64,000 nt of DNA from Pseudomonas sp. ANT_H12B. GTDB taxonomy: Bacteria; Pseudomonadota; Gammaproteobacteria; Pseudomonadales; Pseudomonadaceae. Position numbers and translations under genes: made by a program. Position 1 is the first letter of the stretch, and each line of letters starts with the position of its first letter. The stretch covers positions 101,114 through 165,113 of the forward strand of contig NZ_VOBI01000014.1 in assembly GCF_008369325.1 (NCBI RefSeq). The letters run 5' to 3'. The notes under the pieces were generated by a model. That model was not told the DNA's origin, ran no database searches, and saw nothing but the letters and a program-made list of their open reading frames with translations. This document shows, one piece after another, positions 43,459-51,501 of the stretch.

Positions 43459-44307
43459 ATGGGGTTTTTGCATAAATGGGCCTTGCTGGGCGGGTTGTTG
43501 TTGCTGTGCCTGGGCCAGGTTCAAGCCGCCGGCACGGAAAAGGATGACAGCCTGGCCGCCAAAGCCCTGCTGGAAAAAGCCCTGGCCTACTACCACGACA
43601 ATGGCGACAAGGCCTTCGCGGCATTCAGCCGTCAGGGGGAGTTTGTCGACAAGGATCGATACGTCTTCGTGGTCGACACCAAGGGCGTGATGCTGGCCAG
43701 CGGCGGGCCGTCATCGGCGCTGATTGGCCGGGATGTGTCCGACGCACTCGGACCGGATTTGCAGAAAGCCTTCAAGGACGCCTTGAAAGTGCCGGAGGGC
43801 AATGGCATTCAGCAGGCGGAATATCGTTGGCAGAACTGGTCCGATGGCAAAGTCGAACGCAAGCATGTGTTTTACCAGCGCATCGGTCAGCGGATCCTGG
43901 CGGTCGGTTACTACCTGCCACGGGCGTCAGCGGAGCAGGCGATGGCCTTGCTGAACAAAGCGGCGGCCGATCTGGCCAAGGACGAGAAGGGCACGCTCAC
44001 GGCGATCAACTCCCTGAAAGGCGGGTACTTGCAGGATGACCTGTACGTGTTCGTCGTCGATCTGGACAACCAGCGTTATGTCGCTCACGGCACCAACTTG
44101 CGCTTGATCAACACCGACTTCGGCAAAATCAAGGACCCGGAAGGCAAACCGGTGGGCGAGCCGATCCTTGCCTCGATTGCCAGGCAGGATCACGGCGAAT
44201 ACGAATACCGCTGGAAAAACCCGGTGACCGGAAAGGTCGAAAACAAGCATGCGTACCTGAAAAAGGTCGGGCATTTTCTGGTGGCTGTCGGGTATTACAG
44301 CCCTTGA
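43459..44307 (+). CDS. Stand-alone periplasmic protein with two Cache domains
   Basis: A 282-residue exported protein. The signal peptide is ALLGGLLLLCLGQVQA. Two similar Cache-type sensor modules follow: residues 30-155 (DRYVFVVDTKGVMLASGG, EYRWQNWSDGKVERKHVFYQ, ILAVGYYLP) and residues 160-282 (DLYVFVVDLDNQRYVAHG, EYRWKNPVTGKVENKHAYLK, FLVAVGYYSP). The modules are clearly homologous to one another. There is no membrane or output domain after them, so it probably acts as a soluble ligand-binding partner of a separate sensor or transporter. Confidence 0.82.
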   Translation: MGFLHKWALLGGLLLLCLGQVQAAGTEKDDSLAAKALLEKALAYYHDNGDKAFAAFSRQGEFVDKDRYVFVVDTKGVMLASGGPSSALIGRDVSDALGPDLQKAFKDALKVPEGNGIQQAEYRWQNWSDGKVERKHVFYQRIGQRILAVGYYLPRASAEQAMALLNKAAADLAKDEKGTLTAINSLKGGYLQDDLYVFVVDLDNQRYVAHGTNLRLINTDFGKIKDPEGKPVGEPILASIARQDHGEYEYRWKNPVTGKVENKHAYLKKVGHFLVAVGYYSP

Positions 44308-44311
44308 TGGT

Positions 44312-44342
44312 GATCGTTCCCACGCAGAGCGTGGGAACGATC
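44312..44342. repeat. Palindromic repeat, CGTTCCCACGC family
   Basis: GATCGTTCCCACGC-AGA-GCGTGGGAACGATC. It lies in the 46-bp gap between the convergent cache and MFS genes and may also act as their terminator hairpin. Confidence 0.88.
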
Positions 44343-44353
44343 AGTCGGAGGTA

Positions 44354-45871
44354 TCAGAGAACCTTGTCTTCGCGCCCACGCAACAACATGTTCGGCATGG
44401 CAATCGCCGCCGCCAGACCCAATAGCGACACCGCCGCGCTGACCATCAGCAAATTGCGGAACGTCAGCAGCAGTTCTGCGCGCAAGGCATTCTGTGCATC
44501 CCCCGGCGCGGCGTTCAAACCATCGAGCAGGACATTCCCCGAACTGCCCTCACCGATTATCGACGAGCTGGCCAGGTGGGCGAAATTCGAATCCTGCAAC
44601 AACGCCAGCAGCAGCGCCGACATCAACGCCACGCCCACCGCGCCACCCAAAGAACGGAACAGGTTGGTGGTGCTGGTCGCAACACCGATGTCCCGTTGTG
44701 CCACCGAGTTCTGCGTCCCGACCAACGAGGTAGGGAATTGCATGCCGGAGGCGATCCCGCTGAGCAACATGAACAGGCTGCTCAGCAGCAATGCGTCAGG
44801 CGCACTGAGCGCCATCCCGATAATCGAGATCGGCATCAGCACGGCGCCGGTCAGGATCATCGGTTTGTAGCGCCCGGTTACCGAGGTTCGGCGTCCGGCG
44901 AAATAAGCGCCTATCGGCAAGCCGATGGCCAGCGGCAACAGGTGCAGCGCGGCGCTGTCGGCCCCGGCGCCGGTGACGCTCTGGAAGCGCAGCGGCATCA
45001 GTACGATCAGTGAGATCGCCTGGAAACTGGTGAAGAAAATTGTGCACCAGCAGAGGATCGCGTTGCGGTTGGCGAACAAATGCATCGGCAACAACGGCTC
45101 TTGCGTCCTGCGCTCATGCCAGACAAACAGCCCCAGAACCAACACCGCACAGCCGAGCAGGCCCAACACTTCAGTACTGCGCCACGAATGGCCTTGACCG
45201 ACCTGCGTGATGCCCAACAACAACGTGGTCAAACCGATGATCATCAGCAATGTGCCGAGGTAATCGATGATCGGTTTGCGTTGTGGCACCGGCAGTCCCA
45301 CCAGCGTGCGATTGGCCACCAGCCATGCGCCCAGACCCAGCGGCAGGTTGATAAGAAATACCCAGCGCCACGACAGGTATTCAGTCATGTAACCGCCGAG
45401 TACCGGGCCGGCCACGCTGGCCACTGCGTACATGCTGCTGAAATAACCCTGATAGCGGCCGCGCTCGCGGGGCGGCACGATATCGCCGATGATCGCCTGG
45501 CTCACCGAAACCATCCCGCCGGCGCCAATGCCCTGAAGAATCCGCGCCAGCACCAATTGCTCCATGCTCTGGGCCATGCCGCAGAACAACGAAGCAATCG
45601 TGAATACACCCATGCCGAACAGCATTAACTTGCGGCGGCCATACAGGTCACCCAGTTTTCCGTAGATCGGCACCGCAACCGTCATCGCCACCATGTAGCC
45701 GGAAATCACCCAGGCCAACAGGCTGACGTCTTTAAACTGTGCGGAAATGGCCGGCATCGACACCGCGACGATGGTTTGGTCCAGCGCGCCGAGAAAGATC
45801 GCCAGCATCAGGGCGATCAATACGCTGCGAATGGCGGGTTTGGGCGTTTCAGGCTGGTTGAGATTGGTCAC
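44354..45871 (-). CDS. DHA2-type MFS multidrug transporter (EmrB/QacA family)
   Basis: A 505-residue transporter with 14 predicted membrane segments. Family motifs: LDQTIVAVSMPAI (motif D1), GKLGDLYGRRKLM (motif A) and QGIGAGGM (motif B), and GPVLGGYMTEYLSWRW (motif C of antiporters). It should export drugs or toxic compounds with proton exchange. Upstream and downstream genes are unrelated, and no adaptor (EmrA) is adjacent. It is on the same strand as the decayed pobA, 80 bp downstream of it. Confidence 0.9.
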   Translation of the reverse strand: MTNLNQPETPKPAIRSVLIALMLAIFLGALDQTIVAVSMPAISAQFKDVSLLAWVISGYMVAMTVAVPIYGKLGDLYGRRKLMLFGMGVFTIASLFCGMAQSMEQLVLARILQGIGAGGMVSVSQAIIGDIVPPRERGRYQGYFSSMYAVASVAGPVLGGYMTEYLSWRWVFLINLPLGLGAWLVANRTLVGLPVPQRKPIIDYLGTLLMIIGLTTLLLGITQVGQGHSWRSTEVLGLLGCAVLVLGLFVWHERRTQEPLLPMHLFANRNAILCWCTIFFTSFQAISLIVLMPLRFQSVTGAGADSAALHLLPLAIGLPIGAYFAGRRTSVTGRYKPMILTGAVLMPISIIGMALSAPDALLLSSLFMLLSGIASGMQFPTSLVGTQNSVAQRDIGVATSTTNLFRSLGGAVGVALMSALLLALLQDSNFAHLASSSIIGEGSSGNVLLDGLNAAPGDAQNALRAELLLTFRNLLMVSAAVSLLGLAAAIAMPNMLLRGREDKVL

Positions 45872-45952
45872 GGGTTAAAACCTGCGGGCAATGATTGACC
45901 CGCGAGGAAGCACGGCGAGCGGGAATGCTTGCCAGTGTAAGTCGGTAGGAGG

Positions 45953-47116
45953 CTATTCGATAGCCTCATAAGGAAGACCGACGTCATTTTCTGCAATGGT
46001 TTTTCGACCCGCTTCTGAATCGACGAAGTACGCCAGTTCCGACTCGGCGATGCCCTGACTGAAGGCATCGTGGTCGTCGAAGCGGTGCAGCATCGAGGTC
46101 ATCCACCAGGAGAACCGCTCGGCTTTCCTGACCCGGCGCAAACAGACCTCGGAGTATTTCTCCAGCAAATCCAACTGACCTTTCCGGTAAACCTTCAGCA
46201 GAATATTGAACAGCGTACTGACGTCGCTGGCCGCCAGGTTCAGGCCCTTGGCACCGGTGGGCGGGACAATGTGCGCCGCATCACCGACCAGGAACATCCG
46301 CCCGTATTGCATCGGTTCAACCACAAAGCTGCGCAGCGGCGCGATGCTTTTTTCGATCGACGGTCCGGTCACCAACGTGTCGGCCAAGGCCTGTGGCAAG
46401 CGGGATTTGAGTTCATCCCAGAAACGTTGATTGGACCAGTGATTATCCGCCGGCACCTGAAGGTAATAGCGAGTGCGCGTTGCCGAACGCATGCTGCACA
46501 AGGCAAAACCGCGCTCGTGGTGGGTGTAGACCAGTTCTTCGTGGACCGGAGGGGTATCGGCCAGAATCCCGAGCCAGCCAAACGGATAGACCCGCTCGAA
46601 TACATTCAGGCACTCGGCGGGAATCGACTGGCGCGCCACGCCATGGAAACCGTCGCAACCGAGCCGATACGTCTCGCCATCCTTTTCGAAAGTGACAATG
46701 GCTTCATCGGTTTTCATGCCGTGGAGCACGACGTTTTTGGCTTCGTAAAGGGTCTGCGCGTGGGCCATCTGACGAGCGGCCATCAGGTCGCGGGTGACCT
46801 CGGTCTGGCCATAAATCATGGCGGTTTTGCCACCGGTCAGAGCTTGCAGATCGATGTACGCGGCGTGCGTCGAGGGCCAGCTCGAAGCCTCCATGAACCG
46901 ACCCTTCGGCGTCCATGCGCTGGCCCACACCGGCCTGGCGCAACAGCTCTACCATGCCTTGTTCGAGGACACCGGCACGGTTTCGCCCGAGCACATAAAC
47001 CGGGGTCTGGCGTTCGAGAACCAAGTATCGATGCCGGCATTGTGCAATAACTGACCGAGTAACAAACCAGATGGACCTGCACCGATAATGGCAACTTGGG
47101 TTTTCAGCATTTTCAT
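45953..47116 (-). pseudogene. pobA: 4-hydroxybenzoate 3-monooxygenase PobA, decayed
   Basis: The flavoprotein that hydroxylates 4-hydroxybenzoate to protocatechuate is recognisable across all 394 residues but broken. The FAD motif QVAIIGAGPSGLLLGQLL is intact. A 1-nt loss near 47025 shifts the frame, leading to a stop at 46949; a 2-nt loss near 46857 restores it. Later the protein reads normally (GDAAHIVPPTGAKGLNLAAS), but about 6 residues before GCDGFHG are missing, about 3 residues near 46445 are missing, and the C-terminal ENYVGLPYEEIE is ENDVGLPYEAIE. The changed Tyr is the catalytic Tyr385. The gene is divergent from pobR. Confidence 0.9.
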
Positions 47117-47294
47117 TGTTTTATGACTCGCAAGCTCCACGCGGCCAAGGCCGATGAATGATTTTTATGGATCGAGTGCTTGCATTTTTCACTTGTTGGT
47201 CTGTCAATTGAAGGGGAAAACTGAGCCGATACCTGTACATTTTGCCAATCGGTGCGATTATCGCCCGCCTACCTCTGAGGCCTGGATTGAAGTG

Positions 47295-48191
47295 ATGAAC
47301 AAGCCTGACTTGCCTTCGATTCCAGTGTTCAAGCTCTACGGTGAAAGCCTGGATTGGCCGACCCCGGACTTGCTGCACTGTGAAACCATTTCCAAACGCA
47401 GCCGCGAACATCAATGGGAAATCAAGCTCCATCGCCACGCTGATTTGTGCCAGTTGCTCTTCGTATTCAAAGGTCAGGCAGAGCTTGAAATCGAAGGCAA
47501 ACGTACGCAGCTGACTGAGCCAGCGATCCTGATCCTGCCGCCGTTATCGGTGCATGGTTATCGATTTTCCGAAGACGTCGAAGGGTTCGTCGTAACGCTG
47601 GCCGCGCCGCTGGTCGCCCATCTTCAAGCGCAGCTGGGTAACTCGGTGAATGCCTTGGCCCAGGCCGAAAGTTATCCGGCGGGCAAGGACAGTGAGTACC
47701 TCAACAGCCTGTTTACAGCGTTGCAAAACGAATACACCGGCCATCAACCAGCGCGTGAAATGCTCATGCATTCGCTGGTCAGCGTGATCATGGTGTGGGT
47801 TAGCCGTCAGGTGATTTCGCGCCGCAACGCCAGTCAACGTCCGCAACGTGCCCGGGAATACCTCAACGGTTTTATTCAACTGGTGGAAGAGACCTATCGT
47901 CAGCACGTCAAGGTCGAGGACCTGGCCCATCGGCTGGGGATTTCCGTGTCTCACCTCAACGGCACGTGCCGTGAGCTGGCGGGACAACCGGCGTTGCAGA
48001 TCATGCACGAGCGTCAGCTACTGGAGGCCAAGCGCTTGCTGACCTACACCAGCATGACGATTTACGAAATGTCCGACGTATTGGGGTTTTCCGATCCGAC
48101 CAACTTCACACGCCTGTTCCGACGTCGAGTGGGGATCTCGCCCAAAGCTTTTCGCGACCGTTTGAAGGCCGATCAGGACAACGAAGCCTGA
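47295..48191 (+). CDS. pobR: AraC-family regulator of pobA (PobR/PobC type)
   Basis: A 298-residue XylS/AraC-type activator. The N-terminal effector domain has a cupin-like region (HRHADLCQLLFVFKGQAELE). The C-terminal double HTH is at residues 190-290 (VEDLAHRLGISVSHLNGTC and MSDVLGFSDPTNFTRLFRR). In Pseudomonas this regulator activates pobA with 4-hydroxybenzoate. The longest frame adds 47 codons over the intergenic region; I chose the ATG at 47295 (MNKPDLPSIPVFKLYG). The gene appears intact although its target is broken. Confidence 0.87.
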   Translation: MNKPDLPSIPVFKLYGESLDWPTPDLLHCETISKRSREHQWEIKLHRHADLCQLLFVFKGQAELEIEGKRTQLTEPAILILPPLSVHGYRFSEDVEGFVVTLAAPLVAHLQAQLGNSVNALAQAESYPAGKDSEYLNSLFTALQNEYTGHQPAREMLMHSLVSVIMVWVSRQVISRRNASQRPQRAREYLNGFIQLVEETYRQHVKVEDLAHRLGISVSHLNGTCRELAGQPALQIMHERQLLEAKRLLTYTSMTIYEMSDVLGFSDPTNFTRLFRRRVGISPKAFRDRLKADQDNEA

Positions 48192-48200
48192 TCCCCTCCG

Positions 48201-48377
48201 TTACTTGAGGGCGTTGAGGGTCGCGTTGTGGGGAATGCAGCGCTCGAAGTTACAGCTCGCGTATTCACGGGGCAGTTGTCGCAACTGCTCGACGCGCCAG
48301 GCCGCGGTGCCATACAGCGCAAGCGTGGCGGCGCAGGTGATGAAAATGGCGAGGTATCTTCTTGTTTTGATGTTCAT
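48201..48377 (-). CDS. Small single-pass membrane or exported protein
   Basis: A 58-residue protein of unknown function. Residues 6-22 (RRYLAIFITCAATLALYGT) form a membrane segment with a basic start. The rest holds two Cys (YASCNFERCIPHNAT) that could form a disulfide in the periplasm. I chose the ATG at 48377; an upstream in-frame start adds 15 residues without a ribosome binding site. It is convergent with pobR with a 9-bp gap. Confidence 0.6.
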   Translation of the reverse strand: MNIKTRRYLAIFITCAATLALYGTAAWRVEQLRQLPREYASCNFERCIPHNATLNALK

Positions 48378-48466
48378 GGCGTTGACCTCTGAACGAATAC
48401 CCTTCGGTACTACCTTCAGCATAGGTCAGGGCCGGTGAGTTGCCAGCAAAGCGGCGTTTGCATCCC

Positions 48467-48497
48467 GATCGTTCCCACGCGGAGCGTGGGAACGATC
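48467..48497. repeat. Palindromic repeat, CGTTCCCACGC family
   Basis: GATCGTTCCCACGC-GGA-GCGTGGGAACGATC, 6 bp downstream of the LysR-type gene stop. Confidence 0.88.
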
Positions 48498-48503
48498 GTC
48501 CGG

Positions 48504-49409
48504 TTACAGGCCGATATCCCACGCCGGCTCTTCAGGAAACCTCAACACCAGAAAATCCAGCATGCTGCGCAACGTCGCCGGCATGTGTTTGCGTGAGGCA
48601 TACACCGCGTAGATGTTCATCTGACGCGGCTCGGCGTGGGGCAGCAAGCGGATCAGTTCGCCGCTGTGGATGTGCACACCGGCCTGATAACTGGGCAGCA
48701 TCGCCACCCCGGCGCCGGCCATCGTCGTGCGCAGCAGCGTGCTGGCTTCGTTGGCGCTGATATTGCCCTGCACTGGCACCGAGACCGGCTCGCCGTCCTC
48801 CTCGAAATGCCAGAGGCTTTTGCCAAAGTAGGAGTGGGTCAGGCAATTGTGCTGGCTCAGCTCCTCGACCCGCAGTGGCGTCGGGTGCTCGAGCAGATAA
48901 GCGGGGGAGGCACAGATCACCGAGCGGCAGACCGTCAGCCGTCGCGCGATCAGGTTCGGGTCCAGGTCATTGCTGGTGCGAATCGCCAGATCGATGCGCT
49001 CATCCACCAGGTTCACCGTGCGATCGAGCATCTGCAGGTCGATGCTGACGCCAGGGTAACGCTTGACGTACGCGGCCATGGCATCCGCCAGCTGCGCCTG
49101 GCCGAACGAGGTGCTGACGCTTATCCGCAGCAGGCCGCGCGGTGCATCGTCCGGTTCGCTGATGGCGGCTTGCATGTCGGAGGACAGATCGAGCATCTGC
49201 CGACAACGGGGCAGGATTTCGCTGCCGGCAGCGGTCAGGCTCAGCTTGCGTGTGGTGCGGTGCATCAGACGCGCGCCGACCCAGTCTTCCAGCTCCGCCA
49301 GATACCGGGAAACCACCGGGCGCGACAGGTCCAGATGATCGGCGGCGGCCGACTGACTACCGAGATCGACCACTGTGACGAACACCCGCATTGCTTGTAG
49401 ACGATCCAT
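48504..49409 (-). CDS. LysR-family transcriptional regulator
   Basis: A 301-residue LysR-type regulator. HTH at residues 1-60 (MRVFVTVVDLGSQSAAADHL, SRPVVSRYLAELEDWVGARL) and an effector-binding domain 90-300. The sequence resembles the large DsdC/CrgA-like subgroup that usually controls the divergent gene. Here the divergent gene is the MBL-fold protein at 49524, 114 bp away. Confidence 0.88.
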   Translation of the reverse strand: MDRLQAMRVFVTVVDLGSQSAAADHLDLSRPVVSRYLAELEDWVGARLMHRTTRKLSLTAAGSEILPRCRQMLDLSSDMQAAISEPDDAPRGLLRISVSTSFGQAQLADAMAAYVKRYPGVSIDLQMLDRTVNLVDERIDLAIRTSNDLDPNLIARRLTVCRSVICASPAYLLEHPTPLRVEELSQHNCLTHSYFGKSLWHFEEDGEPVSVPVQGNISANEASTLLRTTMAGAGVAMLPSYQAGVHIHSGELIRLLPHAEPRQMNIYAVYASRKHMPATLRSMLDFLVLRFPEEPAWDIGL

Positions 49410-49523
49410 GATTTGCCCGCTTTCAGAAACAAACTATGTTCAAGCATCGCATTTTTTGTACTGAGTCAGGCAACTAAGCTCTGTCCCATCGCCAAGCACG
49501 GCATTCGGACAACGGGGCAACAG

Positions 49524-50405
49524 ATGATCGGCTTCACTTCGCTTAAACGTATTCTTTGGGCAACCGCCACTCTTGGCTTCGCGGCCCATGCTGCTGCCGC
49601 ATCGACCCTGACCCTGGATGTCTACAACCCGGGCGATAAAGCTATCTTCCCGGTGACCTCGGTACTGGTCAGCGGTGAGAAAGAGGCGATTCTGGTGGAC
49701 GCTCAATTCGGCAAGTCCCAAGCCGAACAGGTGGTGGAGAAAATCCGCGCCAGCGGCAAGCAACTGACCACCATCTACATCAGCCACGGTGACCCGGATT
49801 ACTACTTCGGCCTCGACACCCTGACTGCCGCATTCCCTAAGACAAAAGTGCTAGCCTCGCAGCCCACCGTTGATCACATCAAAAAAACCGTCGACGGCAA
49901 ACTGGCGTTCTGGGGCCCGAAAATGGGCGCTGACGTGCCAGACAAGACCATCGTACCGGGCGTACTCAAGGGCGACAGCCTGATGCTTGAAGGGCAGAAA
50001 TTGCAGGTGGTGGGTCTGGAGGGCAAGCAACCGGATCGCAGCTTCGTCTGGATCCCGTCGATCAAGGCTGTGGTCGGTGGCGTGGTCGTTGCAGAAAACA
50101 TCCACGTGTGGATGGCCGACACTCAAACCGCACAATCCCACGCCGATTGGCTGACGACGCTGCACGCTATCGAAACCTTGAAACCGAACACCATCGTGCC
50201 GGGCCATTACCTGGGTGAGAGCGCCCGTTCCCTGGCCGCCGTGCAGTTCACCGCCGATTACATCAAGGCCTTCGACGAAGAAACCGCCAAGGCAAAAGAC
50301 GCTGCCGCGCTGATCGCCGCCATGAAAAAACGCTTCCCGACCCTGGGCGAAGAAAGCTCGCTTGAGCTGAGCGCCAAAGTCGCCAAGGGCGAGATGAAGT
50401 GGTAG
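49524..50405 (+). CDS. Exported MBL-fold hydrolase-like protein with degenerate metal motif
   Basis: A 293-residue protein. The signal peptide is KRILWATATLGFAAHAAA. A metallo-beta-lactamase fold follows (VLVSGEKEAILVDAQFG). The metal motif H-x-H-x-D-H reads ISHGDPDYYFGLD, so the second His is Asp and the last His is Tyr. A later NTIVPGHYLGE may supply a His, but the Asp that usually bridges the metals is not obvious (VVGGVVVAENIHVW). Catalysis may therefore differ from classic MBL enzymes. I chose the ATG at 49524, which starts the signal peptide correctly. It is divergent from the LysR gene, its probable regulator. Confidence 0.8.
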   Translation: MIGFTSLKRILWATATLGFAAHAAAASTLTLDVYNPGDKAIFPVTSVLVSGEKEAILVDAQFGKSQAEQVVEKIRASGKQLTTIYISHGDPDYYFGLDTLTAAFPKTKVLASQPTVDHIKKTVDGKLAFWGPKMGADVPDKTIVPGVLKGDSLMLEGQKLQVVGLEGKQPDRSFVWIPSIKAVVGGVVVAENIHVWMADTQTAQSHADWLTTLHAIETLKPNTIVPGHYLGESARSLAAVQFTADYIKAFDEETAKAKDAAALIAAMKKRFPTLGEESSLELSAKVAKGEMKW

Positions 50406-50417
50406 CCCGTCGTTCCT

Positions 50418-50448
50418 GATCGTTCCCACGCTCTGCGTGGGAACGATC
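50418..50448. repeat. Palindromic repeat, CGTTCCCACGC family
   Basis: GATCGTTCCCACGC-TCT-GCGTGGGAACGATC between the convergent MBL and GcvA-like genes; same stem as the other copies, opposite loop. Confidence 0.88.
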
Positions 50449-50460
50449 AGTTACCCGGCA

Positions 50461-51342
50461 TTAGCGCGCCTGGGCCTGCTCCACCAACCACCTCATCAAT
50501 TCACGCAACTTCGGCGAAGGTCCCGGTTTTTCCGGGAAAACCAGGTAATACGCCAACCCCGTCTTCACCTTCAATTCGAACGGCATGACCAGCCGTCCCG
50601 CACTCAAATCATCGCCAATCAACGACCAATCCCCAATCGCCACGCCTGTCCCTTGGGACGCCATCGACATCGCCAGGTCCAGCGTTTCGAAATGCTGACC
50701 CTTGCCGACATTGCTCAGGCGAACATCCGCGGTGGCCAGCCACGCCTTCCAGTCCCGTTCATCCCGGGTCGGGTGCAGCAGCATGTGCTGCTCCAGATCC
50801 TCCGGCGTCAGCAGCGGCACCGGACCTTCGAGCAACGGCTTGGAGCAGACCGGCGTCAGTTGCTCATCAAACAAACGCTGGGACACCAACGCGCTGTCCG
50901 GCGGCACGCCGTACATCACCGCCGCATCGAACTGCTCGCGATGAAAATCGACGCCGTGTTTGACCGTGGTGGTCAGTTCCACCGGCACATCCGGCCGCTC
51001 GCGCTGCCACTGCAACAGCCGTGGCAACAACCAGCGCATGACGCAGGTCGGGGCTTTGAGCTGCAAGGTTTCGCGCTTCTCGCCGATCTGCTCGACCGCC
51101 TCGTCGATCAGCCCGAAAATCTGCTGGACCCGCGGCAGCCACTCCCGTCCTTCGGCCGTCAGGTCAAGACCCCGGGCCTGGCGAATGAACAGCTCATAAC
51201 CCAGATGATCTTCCAGCCCGGCGATCTGCCGACTGACCGCGCCTTGTGTGATGTGCAGTTGTTCGGCGGCCCGGGTGAAGTTGCAGCACTGCGCAGTGAT
51301 CAGAAAAGTATGCAGCGCCGGCAGGGGAGGCAGTCGTTTCAT
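50461..51342 (-). CDS. GcvA-like LysR-family regulator
   Basis: A 293-residue LysR-type regulator. The N-terminus LPPLPALHTFLITAQCCNFT and TQGAVSRQIAGLEDHLGYEL is of GcvA type. It is divergent from the decarboxylase gene (159 bp between starts) and is the likely local regulator of the decarboxylase, aldehyde dehydrogenase and ABC transporter genes. Confidence 0.87.
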   Translation of the reverse strand: MKRLPPLPALHTFLITAQCCNFTRAAEQLHITQGAVSRQIAGLEDHLGYELFIRQARGLDLTAEGREWLPRVQQIFGLIDEAVEQIGEKRETLQLKAPTCVMRWLLPRLLQWQRERPDVPVELTTTVKHGVDFHREQFDAAVMYGVPPDSALVSQRLFDEQLTPVCSKPLLEGPVPLLTPEDLEQHMLLHPTRDERDWKAWLATADVRLSNVGKGQHFETLDLAMSMASQGTGVAIGDWSLIGDDLSAGRLVMPFELKVKTGLAYYLVFPEKPGPSPKLRELMRWLVEQAQAR

Positions 51343-51501
51343 TGGGATCCAAGGTATGACGTGAGGACATGGCTAGTATGACTTTTTATCCATTGTTGCG
51401 GCTACGTGTCGCCCGTTCCAATGAGGCCATCCCTGGACCTGCCAATTCATCATAAACACTGCGCAGGCCCGGCGTCTCAAACGAACAAGAAGGGCAAAGA
51501 C

